Position numbers and translations under genes: made by a program. A model generated the notes under the pieces. That model did no database searches, was not told the origin of the DNA, and was given only the letters and a program-made list of their open reading frames with translations. From the NCBI GenBank assembly GCA_902782625.1, contig CACZNZ010000336.1, positions 1 to 6,164 on the forward strand: DNA of 6,164 nt. The letters are read 5' to 3'. Position 1 is the first letter of the stretch; every line of letters begins with the position of its first letter. Source of the DNA: an uncultured Lachnospiraceae bacterium (lineage in GTDB: Bacteria > Bacillota > Clostridia > Lachnospirales > Lachnospiraceae). Shown here one piece after another: positions 1 to 5,406 of the stretch.

Positions 1-1714
1 GTTCAAGGCTGAGACGCTTCGGCGGGCTCAGTTTCAGAGCATCGTCGGAACCGGACGCCCTGGTATTGGTCAGTTTCTTGGTCTTACAGACATTGACTTC
101 GATGTCATCACTCTTGGCATTCTGTCCGATGATCATACCGGCATAGACTTTTTCGCCGGGTGAGATAAAAAGAATTCCTCTTTCCTGTGCGTTGAACAGA
201 CCATAGGTGATGGCTTCGCCGGATTCAAAAGCGATTAAAGATCCTTGTTTCCTGTACTGGATGTCTCCTTTATAGGGACCGTATCCTTCAAATAATGTAT
301 TCATAATACCGCATCCCTTGGTATCGGTCAGGAATTCACCCCGATACCCGATCAGGCCGCGGGATGGTATCAGGAATTCCAGACGGGTGTTCCCGGTGCC
401 GGAGATTGTCATGTTCTGGAGTTCGCCTTTTCTCTGACTCAGCTTTTCGATGACGCTCCCTGAGAATTCTTCCGGGACATCGATGACGGCTGTCTCCATG
501 GGTTCGGTCTTCTTGCCGTTTTCATCGGTATGATAGATGACTTCGGCTTTGCTGACGGCAAATTCATAGCCTTCTCTTCTCATATTCTCAATAAGGACGG
601 AAAGGTGGAGTTCCCCACGCCCCGAAACCTTAAAGGAATCTGTTGATTCCATCTCCTCCACACGGAGACTTACATCAGTATTTAATTCACGAAGCAGTCT
701 GTCCCTTATGTGACGGGATGTCACATACTGACCTTCCATACCTGCAAGAGGACTGTCATTCACAATAAACTGCATTGAAATCGTTGGTTCAGAAATTTTC
801 TGGAAAGGAATAGCCTTAGGGTTTTCCGGAGAACAGAGTGTATTGCCGATACGGATATCACTGATACCCGATATCGCAACAATGGAGCCAACCGATGCTT
901 CTTCCACTTCCACTCTCTGCAGACCAGAGAATTCATACAAATTACTTATCTTTACTTTTTCGCAAAAATCAGGGTCATGGTGGTTTACCATGAGGACTTC
1001 CTGTCCTGTCCTGATCGATCCGTTATCTACTTTTCCGATACCGATTCTGCCAACATAATCATTGTAATCAATCGTACTGATCAGCACCTGTGTGTCTGCA
1101 TCAGGATCTCCGCAAGGAGCTGGAATATAGTCAAGGATTGTCTCGAACAAAGAGGTCATATCATTTCCTTCTTCCCCAATCTCGAGCATGGAGATGCCGG
1201 CCTTTGCAGAAGCATAGACAAACGGACTGTCGAGCTGTTCATCATCTGCTTCAAGTTCCAGGAACAGTTCAAGCACTTCGTCCATCACTTCATCTGGACG
1301 TGCTTCAGGACGATCTATTTTATTGATACATACGATAAAAGGCAGATTCAGTTCCAAAGCTTTTTTAGTGACAAATTTTGTCTGAGGCATAGGGCCTTCA
1401 AAAGCGTCAACTACCAGAATTACCCCATCTACCATTTTGAGGACACGTTCCACTTCTCCACCGAAGTCTGCATGACCAGGCGTGTCCACGATGTTGATTT
1501 TTACACCCCGATAAGTGACAGCAGTATTTTTTGAAAGAATGGTGATGCCACGTTCCCGTTCAATGTCGCCCGAATCCATAATTCGTTCCCCGACATCCTG
1601 ATTCTTACGGAATGTGCCGCTTTGTTTTAGCAGCTCATCAACGAGTGTGGTTTTTCCATGGTCTACATGGGCTATGATTGCTACGTTACGTATGTCATCT
1701 CTGGATATTTTCAT
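1..1714 (-). CDS. typA: Translational GTPase TypA/BipA (3' end outside window)
   Basis: TypA/BipA is an EF-G-like GTPase that binds the 70S ribosome and is linked to stress and cold adaptation and to large-subunit assembly. My translation of the minus strand gives 571 uninterrupted codons. The GTPase signatures are all present: G1 AHVDHGKT (residues 15-22), the G2 region ERGITI (54-59), G3 DTPGH (77-81), G4 NKID (131-134) and G5 SAK (168-170). They are followed by a beta-barrel domain II, EF-G-like domains III and V (containing [19 protein letters not shown]), and the BipA-specific C-terminal region with [15 protein letters not shown]. The sequence runs off the left edge at [11 protein letters not shown], a segment that in the family lies about 35-45 residues before the end of a roughly 610-residue protein. 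The start is the ATG preceded by AAGGA with 6 bases of spacing. It is transcribed divergently from the SSB-hisS unit. No frameshift or missing catalytic motif was seen. Confidence 0.97.
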   Translation of the reverse strand, partial: MKISRDDIRNVAIIAHVDHGKTTLVDELLKQSGTFRKNQDVGERIMDSGDIERERGITILSKNTAVTYRGVKINIVDTPGHADFGGEVERVLKMVDGVILVVDAFEGPMPQTKFVTKKALELNLPFIVCINKIDRPEARPDEVMDEVLELFLELEADDEQLDSPFVYASAKAGISMLEIGEEGNDMTSLFETILDYIPAPCGDPDADTQVLISTIDYNDYVGRIGIGKVDNGSIRTGQEVLMVNHHDPDFCEKVKISNLYEFSGLQRVEVEEASVGSIVAISGISDIRIGNTLCSPENPKAIPFQKISEPTISMQFIVNDSPLAGMEGQYVTSRHIRDRLLRELNTDVSLRVEEMESTDSFKVSGRGELHLSVLIENMRREGYEFAVSKAEVIYHTDENGKKTEPMETAVIDVPEEFSGSVIEKLSQRKGELQNMTISGTGNTRLEFLIPSRGLIGYRGEFLTDTKGCGIMNTLFEGYGPYKGDIQYRKQGSLIAFESGEAITYGLFNAQERGILFISPGEKVYAGMIIGQNAKSDDIEVNVCKTKKLTNTRASGSDDALKLSPPKRLSLE

Positions 1715-1760
1715 GGTTAATCCTTCTTTCTAAGGTAATTGTTGTTACTCAAACCTATGT

Positions 1761-1782
1761 ATTTTAACACAAACATTAAAAT
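1761..1782. repeat. Perfect 7-bp inverted repeat over the typA -10 region
   Basis: ATTTTAA (1761-1767) and TTAAAAT (1776-1782) are exact reverse complements separated by 8 bases. The left arm contains the predicted typA -10 hexamer and the right arm lies in the promoter spacer, a position where a dimeric repressor could act. The arms are purely A/T, so chance occurrence in an AT-rich intergenic region is quite possible. Confidence 0.35.
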
Positions 1783-1789
1783 CACACAA
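1761..1789 (-). promoter_or_regulatory. Predicted sigma-A promoter of typA
   Basis: On the minus strand, TTGTGT (plus positions 1784-1789) and TAAAAT (1761-1766) are separated by exactly 17 bases. The -10 is preceded by TGT, giving an extended -10 (TGTTAAAAT) that would compensate for the poor -35 match (3 of 6). Transcription would begin near 1754, giving a leader of about 40 bases before the typA ATG. The prediction rests on motif spacing and position only. Confidence 0.5.
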
Positions 1790-1800
1790 TAACAAAAGAC

Positions 1801-1817
1801 GTTTCCACTCAGGAAAC
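1801..1817. repeat. Small inverted repeat in the divergent intergenic region
   Basis: GTTTCC (1801-1806) and GGAAAC (1812-1817) form a perfect 6-bp inverted repeat around the 5-base loop ACTCA. It lies upstream of both predicted promoters (typA leftward, SSB rightward). There is no following T-tract of terminator quality on either strand, so it is more likely a chance hairpin or protein-binding site than a terminator. Confidence 0.25.
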
Positions 1818-1857
1818 CAACAATGCGGTCCTTCCTAATGAAACACAGGGAAACAGG

Positions 1858-1886
1858 TTGACAATTAATCTTATTGCTTTTATACT
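1858..1886 (+). promoter_or_regulatory. Strong sigma-A promoter of the SSB-hisS unit
   Basis: A perfect -35 hexamer TTGACA (1858-1863) is followed after exactly 17 bases by TATACT (1881-1886), 5 of 6 matches to TATAAT. Transcription should start near 1893, giving a leader of about 60 bases before the SSB-like gene. No riboswitch, T-box or other extended structure fits in that leader. This is the best promoter in the window. Confidence 0.8.
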
Positions 1887-1938
1887 GAATCTGTTTTCGT
1901 GTTTTATTCTTGTCTTGCGGAAGAGACCGTACGCAGAT

Positions 1939-1951
1939 AAGGAGAAATAAC
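1939..1951 (+). promoter_or_regulatory. RBS that fixes the start of the SSB-like gene
   Basis: AAGGAG (1939-1944) lies 7 bases before the ATG at 1952. The reading frame stays open upstream to a TTG at 1910, but that TTG has no Shine-Dalgarno sequence and would add 14 codons close to the predicted transcription start. Confidence 0.8.
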
Positions 1952-2746
1952 ATGAACAACATACAATCAAACAGGAACAATGATGCCGAGGCAGCAGGAC
2001 GGATTCTGACAGATTTTATCTATGATCATACGGTAAAAGGAGAGGATTTCTTTTTAGTTAAGCTCAGAGTGATGAGACTTAGCACTTCGTATGATGATAT
2101 CCCGCTAATCATTCCGGAACGGATCGTGGATAACCTTCAGTCTCTCGAGGGAGAGTATGTAAAAGTCAGAGGAGAATTCCGCTCCATGAATAAGATGATC
2201 GGCCAACAGAACAGACTGATTCTTCGTTTGTTTGTAAAAGAATTGATAAAATATGATGGAAGCATGGTGAATTTTCCAAATCATATCGGCCTGGACGGTT
2301 TTGTATGCAAAAAGCCTGTCTATCGTACCACACCCGGCGGCAGAGAAATTACCGATATTATGCTGGCGGTTCATCGCGGTTACGGCAAGACAGATTATAT
2401 TCCCTGTATTCTCTGGGGGAGGAATGCCCGTTTCGCAAGAAGGATTCCTGTTGGCACGAGATTGAGACTCAGTGGGAGACTGCAGAGCAGAATATATCAT
2501 AAGAAGACAGAACAAAATGAGATCATTACCAGAGAAATCTGTGAAATTTCAGTCAATACCATGGAGTGTGTTGCGTCTGAACAGGAAACCGGATACGAGG
2601 TTGCAGAATCCCAGGATATGTGGTTGGAACAAAAAAGAAACGGAGAGACCTATGAAGATTACACCAGTAAAAGGAACGAACGATTACCTGCCGGCGGAAG
2701 CGCAGCTGAGGGAGTATCTCCAGAAGAAGATCAGCGAAGTTTATGA
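1952..2746 (+). CDS. SSB-like single-stranded DNA-binding protein, two OB-type domains
   Basis: This 264-residue protein is predicted to bind single-stranded DNA in the cytoplasm. Residues about 112-205 match the classical SSB OB fold: GREITDIMLAV, then TDYIPCILWGRNA with an aromatic W155 at the strand where bacterial SSBs carry a base-contacting region, then RLRLSGRLQSRIY. Residues about 18-103 (FFLVKLRVMRLS ... YVKVRGEFRSMN ... LRLFVKEL) show a similar beta pattern and look like a second, diverged OB domain. This tandem arrangement differs from the single-OB SSB of about 110 core residues found at the replication locus, so I regard it as an accessory paralogue. The tail (about 210-264) is hydrophilic and lacks the acidic DDDIPF-type tip that recruits partner proteins. 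Its last 31 codons overlap the start of the next gene in another frame. The start is set by the RBS, and the gene is first in a probable two-gene operon. The family call is confident; the specific role is unknown. Confidence 0.85.
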   Translation: MNNIQSNRNNDAEAAGRILTDFIYDHTVKGEDFFLVKLRVMRLSTSYDDIPLIIPERIVDNLQSLEGEYVKVRGEFRSMNKMIGQQNRLILRLFVKELIKYDGSMVNFPNHIGLDGFVCKKPVYRTTPGGREITDIMLAVHRGYGKTDYIPCILWGRNARFARRIPVGTRLRLSGRLQSRIYHKKTEQNEIITREICEISVNTMECVASEQETGYEVAESQDMWLEQKRNGETYEDYTSKRNERLPAGGSAAEGVSPEEDQRSL

Positions 2747-3890
2747 AAACTGTGGGTTTTCCAGGATTTCCACACCGATCATAGAAGATATTGAGAATCT
2801 TGATAAAAGTGAAGGTGGAGATAATCTTAATCTCATATTTAAAATCATGAAAAGAGGGCAAAAGCTTCAGAAAGCTCTTGAAAAACAGGAGGAAAGCCAG
2901 ATTGCAGATCTGGGTCTTAGATATGATCTCACGCTTCCTCTCAGCCGGTACTATGCCCATAATCGTGCGAATCTTCCGGTTCCTTTCAAGGTGATTCAGA
3001 TGGATCGTGTATACAGGGCAGAAAGACCGCAGAAAGGGCGTCTTCGCGAATTTATGCAATGTGATATCGATATTCTGGGATCTTCGTCTCCTGATTGTGA
3101 GATTGAACTGATTCATACTACGGCAAAAGCGCTTTTGGCTATCGGCTTGTCACATTTTAAAGTGAAGATCAATGACCGCAGGATCTTAAAAGAGATTCTT
3201 TTATCGACCGGTTTTCAGAAGGAGGAGCTTGACAGTGTCTGCATCTCCTTTGACAAGCTTGATAAGATCGGTCCGGAGGGAGTAAAGGGAGAGCTTGAAG
3301 AAAAGCAGTATGACCCGAAAGTAATCGAATCCTTCATGAAGCTTTTGTCTGGCGGAACTCTTTCTTTAGAGTATGCTGCCAAAATCATTAAAGATTCTTC
3401 TTATATTGAATCACTCCGTCACATTATTGAGGTATCCGAAAAACTGGCAGCCGGACGATATGAGATCGTATTTGACATGACACTGGTACGTGGACAGGGC
3501 TACTATACAGGAACGGTCTTTGAGATAGAATCTCTGGATTTTGGCAGTTCTATTGCCGGAGGAGGAAGATACGATAATCTGATCGGGAAATTCATGAAAG
3601 AATCTGTCCCAGCAGTTGGATTTTCCATTGGGTTTGAGAGGATTTTCAGCATTCTTCGGGGCAAAGAAGTTCCTGACAAAAGAAAAAAGATTGCCGTATT
3701 ATACAAAGAAGATGAGATCTTACAGGCGATTGAGAAGGCAGAGGAGTTCCGCAGCACCTATGATGCGGCACTGTTTGTTCAGCCTAAGAAGATGGGCAAG
3801 TTTTTAAACCGTCTGGAAGAACAGGACTTTGACGGATTTTTTGTACTGGGAAGAGATGACAGTATCCGTTTCTTTGGACAAAAAGAATAA
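2652..3890 (+). CDS. hisS: Histidyl-tRNA synthetase-family protein (eukaryotic/archaeal-type motifs)
   Basis: HisRS is a cytoplasmic class II synthetase that charges tRNA-His with histidine. This 412-residue product opens with KITPVKGTNDYLP, the family N-terminus, and the ATG has GGAG 6 bases upstream; the frame is open further upstream but inside the SSB gene. Visible elements: motif 1 (about 8-44), LRYDLT (89-94), motif 2 RVYRAERPQKGRLREF (119-134) followed by MQCDIDILG, HisRS signature LVRGQGYYTG (278-287), GGGRYDNL (303-310) and motif 3 GFSIGFERI (323-331). R280, the equivalent of the catalytic Arg in the signature, is kept, but the usual LDYY is QGYY. LRYDLT and QCDIDILG resemble eukaryotic/archaeal HisRS more than the common bacterial form. 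The last 80 or so residues are a short version of the anticodon-binding domain. It could be the sole HisRS, a second copy, or a HisZ-like regulator of ATP phosphoribosyltransferase; the retained Arg and motifs favour a synthetase. No his biosynthesis genes are adjacent. Confidence 0.85.
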   Translation: MKITPVKGTNDYLPAEAQLREYLQKKISEVYENCGFSRISTPIIEDIENLDKSEGGDNLNLIFKIMKRGQKLQKALEKQEESQIADLGLRYDLTLPLSRYYAHNRANLPVPFKVIQMDRVYRAERPQKGRLREFMQCDIDILGSSSPDCEIELIHTTAKALLAIGLSHFKVKINDRRILKEILLSTGFQKEELDSVCISFDKLDKIGPEGVKGELEEKQYDPKVIESFMKLLSGGTLSLEYAAKIIKDSSYIESLRHIIEVSEKLAAGRYEIVFDMTLVRGQGYYTGTVFEIESLDFGSSIAGGGRYDNLIGKFMKESVPAVGFSIGFERIFSILRGKEVPDKRKKIAVLYKEDEILQAIEKAEEFRSTYDAALFVQPKKMGKFLNRLEEQDFDGFFVLGRDDSIRFFGQKE

Positions 3891-3892
3891 TC

Positions 3893-3908
3893 GAAGGATC
3901 CGTCCTTC
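3893..3908 (+). repeat. 6-bp hairpin with UCCG loop overlapping the terminator arm
   Basis: GAAGGA (3893-3898) and TCCTTC (3903-3908) are perfect complements around TCCG, a member of the UNCG tetraloop class. The 3' arm uses bases that also form the 5' arm of the terminator stem, so the two structures are mutually exclusive. Confidence 0.4.
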
Positions 3909-3926
3909 ATGAGGTATGGATTTTTT
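3898..3926 (+). terminator. Probable intrinsic terminator after hisS
   Basis: The stretch 3898-3906 (ATCCGTCCT) pairs with 3912-3921 (AGGTATGGAT) as nine base pairs including one G-U, with a single bulged T at 3915 and the loop TCATG. A run of six T (3921-3926) follows directly, then CTG and more T (3930-3935). It begins 7 bases after the hisS stop. The bulge makes it moderately rather than very stable by eye, and no energy was computed. A competing hairpin overlaps the 5' arm. Confidence 0.55.
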
Positions 3927-3945
3927 CTGTTTTTTATGATATGAT
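3917..3945 (+). promoter_or_regulatory. Possible promoter for the cobO-dapA-dapB unit
   Basis: Two overlapping TATGAT hexamers (3935-3940 and 3940-3945, each 5 of 6 to TATAAT) precede the adenosyltransferase gene. With the second one, a 17-base spacer places the -35 at TGGATT (3917-3922), a weak match of 3 of 6. Transcription would start near 3952. The location directly after a terminator supports a promoter here, but the poor -35 keeps confidence low. There is no room for a lysine riboswitch in this 88-base gap. Confidence 0.4.
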
Positions 3946-3965
3946 AGGCAAAATACTGTGAAGAT

Positions 3966-3978
3966 GGAAGGTCTCATT
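3966..3978 (+). promoter_or_regulatory. RBS that fixes the start of the adenosyltransferase gene
   Basis: GGAAGG (3966-3971) lies 7 bases before the ATG at 3979. In-frame alternatives, GTG at 3958 and ATG at 3964, have no convincing Shine-Dalgarno sequence and would add residues not expected ahead of the family's N-terminal strand (IQVYYGNG). Confidence 0.7.
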
Positions 3979-4482
3979 ATGGACAAAACGATACAGGTAT
4001 ATTACGGAAACGGAAGAGGAAAGACCACAGCCTCTCTGGGGCTTGGTATTCGTGCAGCCGGTATGGGCAAGCAGGTTATCATGATTCAGTTTCTGAAAAA
4101 GAAACATTCCGAAACATTGGATTTTTTGCAGAAGCTGGAACCGGAACTTAAGATATTCCGTTTTGAAAAGGCTTCCTGCAGCTATTCGGATCTGACGCAG
4201 GAAGAACAGCAGGAACAAAAGAGAAATATTCAGGTGGCGTTAAGCTACACCAAAAAAGTGTTGGATACGGGACAGTGTGATCTTCTTATCCTGGATGATA
4301 TTTTCGGTCTGGTCGACTATGAGATTATCACCGTGGATGAGCTGATGCATTTGATTGCCTGTCGTGATGAGTCCATGGATCTGATTCTGACCGGAAGAAG
4401 AATGCCGGATCGTATCAGGGATGTGGCAGACTGCATTTACTATATCAGTACGGAAAGAGAACGCGGAAGTGCTATTTTATAA
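3979..4482 (+). CDS. cobO: Corrinoid (cob(I)yrinic acid a,c-diamide) adenosyltransferase, short CobO/BtuR type
   Basis: CobO/CobA/BtuR enzymes transfer the 5'-deoxyadenosyl group of ATP to Co(I) corrinoids, making adenosylcobalamin or its precursors in the cytoplasm. The 167-residue product has the family P-loop YYGNGRGKTTA (residues 8-18), a conserved following helix (LGLGIRAAGMGKQV), the QFLK strand (37-40), a Walker-B-like DLLILDD (101-107) and the late LTGR motif (137-140). It is about 30 residues shorter than E. coli BtuR (196): it ends soon after DCIYYISTE and lacks the conserved C-terminal segment (HAFDxGxxAQxGI in BtuR). The usual LDE of the Walker-B region is LDD here. Short forms with similar sequence seem common in Firmicutes, so this need not be a broken gene, but corrinoid activity is inferred. 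No other corrinoid gene is in the window. dapA follows after 16 bases, suggesting cotranscription. Confidence 0.8.
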   Translation: MDKTIQVYYGNGRGKTTASLGLGIRAAGMGKQVIMIQFLKKKHSETLDFLQKLEPELKIFRFEKASCSYSDLTQEEQQEQKRNIQVALSYTKKVLDTGQCDLLILDDIFGLVDYEIITVDELMHLIACRDESMDLILTGRRMPDRIRDVADCIYYISTERERGSAIL

Positions 4483-4498
4483 ACAGGAGGATAGATAA

Positions 4499-5386
4499 AT
4501 GGCTGTTTTTACCGGAGCCGGTGTTGCAATTGCAACGCCTTTTGATAATAATTTTAACGTGGATTACGATAATTTTGGAAAACTGATTGATTATCAGATT
4601 GAGAATGGCACAGATGCCATTATCGTATGTGGTACAACAGGGGAGGCTTCTACGCTGAGCCACGAAGAACATCTTGCAGTGATCCGCTACTGCATCAATC
4701 GGGTTAATCACAGGATTCCGGTTATTGCGGGAACAGGTTCTAACTGTACGGAAACAGCAATCTATCTGACAAGAGAAGCACAAAAGGCAGGCGCGGATGG
4801 TGCACTGATTGTTACGCCTTATTATAACAAAGCGACACAGAAAGGTCTGTATGCACATTATGAGCATATAGCAAAACAGACAGATCTGCCGATCATTCTT
4901 TACAATGTTCCGAGTAGAACAGGATGTAAACTCGAGGCATCCACAATTTCAGGTCTGGTAAAAGATGTGCCGAATATTATCGGTGTGAAAGAGGCTACAG
5001 GAAGTGTTTCTTTTGCAGCACGCATTATGTATGAAACACAGGGCGATATTGATATGTATTCAGGTAATGATGACATGATTTTGCCGCTGTTAAGCCTTGG
5101 GGCAAAAGGCGTGATTTCCGTACTCTCTAATATTGCGCCAAAGGATACACATGATATCTGTGCCGAATTCTTTGCCGGTAATGTTGAAAGAAGCAGAGAA
5201 TTGCAGATTAGATACATGGAGCTGATTGATGCATTGTTCTGTGAGGTAAATCCGATTCCTGTTAAGAAAGCCCTTGAACTGAAAGGAATTTTCGGAGGAA
5301 CACTCCGCATGCCGCTTTCCGAGATGGAGCCGCAAAATGTGGAGAGACTGAAGAAAGCTATGATAGAGACCGGAGTTCTTGATTAA
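4499..5386 (+). CDS. dapA: 4-Hydroxy-tetrahydrodipicolinate synthase
   Basis: DapA condenses pyruvate with aspartate 4-semialdehyde, the first committed step of the diaminopimelate/lysine pathway, as a cytoplasmic TIM-barrel enzyme, usually a tetramer. The 295 residues match the normal family length (about 290-300). Key residues are present: CGTTGE (44-49) with T46/T47, Y108 in VTPYYN, Y135 and R140 in LYNVPSRTG, and the Schiff-base lysine K164 in GVKEATG. Near the lysine-allosteric site, H55 and H58 match E. coli H53/H56 and N82 matches N80, but the position of E84 appears to be T86 with a Glu one residue earlier, so feedback sensitivity cannot be assumed. The ATG follows AGGAGG, the strongest RBS in the window. 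It sits between the adenosyltransferase gene and dapB with no terminator on either side, consistent with one operon. Confidence 0.98.
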   Translation: MAVFTGAGVAIATPFDNNFNVDYDNFGKLIDYQIENGTDAIIVCGTTGEASTLSHEEHLAVIRYCINRVNHRIPVIAGTGSNCTETAIYLTREAQKAGADGALIVTPYYNKATQKGLYAHYEHIAKQTDLPIILYNVPSRTGCKLEASTISGLVKDVPNIIGVKEATGSVSFAARIMYETQGDIDMYSGNDDMILPLLSLGAKGVISVLSNIAPKDTHDICAEFFAGNVERSRELQIRYMELIDALFCEVNPIPVKKALELKGIFGGTLRMPLSEMEPQNVERLKKAMIETGVLD

Positions 5387-5406
5387 GAGAGCAAAAAGGA
5401 GTAATC

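Noticed and set aside
977..1534. A 185-codon open frame on the plus strand, with other shorter plus-strand frames at 843-1058 and 1090-1326
   Set aside because: All lie inside the continuous, motif-complete typA gene on the opposite strand. The longest is in direct antisense codon register with it. Their products show no domain signature.
1858..1870. TTGACAATTAATC identical to the -35 region of the E. coli trp/tac promoter, suggesting vector sequence
   Set aside because: The match stops after 13 bases, the downstream spacer and -10 differ, and there is no lac operator or other vector sequence. A consensus -35 followed by AT-rich bases explains it.
1717..1980. An 87-codon minus-strand frame across the typA/SSB intergenic region
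   Set aside because: It has a hydrophobic, low-complexity product, overlaps both predicted promoters and the SSB start, and lacks a convincing Shine-Dalgarno sequence.
2105..2515. Minus-strand open frames inside the SSB and hisS genes (2105-2515, 2553-3116, 3503-3757)
   Set aside because: They are shadows of well-supported plus-strand genes with recognisable families; their products resemble no known protein.
2472..2651. Upstream extension of the hisS frame by 60 codons
   Set aside because: It overlaps the conserved OB domain of the SSB gene. The extra residues match no HisRS N-terminus, whereas MKITPVKGTNDYLP at 2652 does and has its own RBS.
3891..3978. Lysine riboswitch or cobalamin riboswitch before the cobO-dapA-dapB unit
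   Set aside because: The gap is only 88 bases, much of it taken up by the terminator and T-tracts, far too short for either riboswitch class, and no B12-box-like sequence was seen.
5387..5406. Possible regulatory element between dapA and dapB
   Set aside because: Only 20 bases, fully accounted for by the dapB ribosome binding site.
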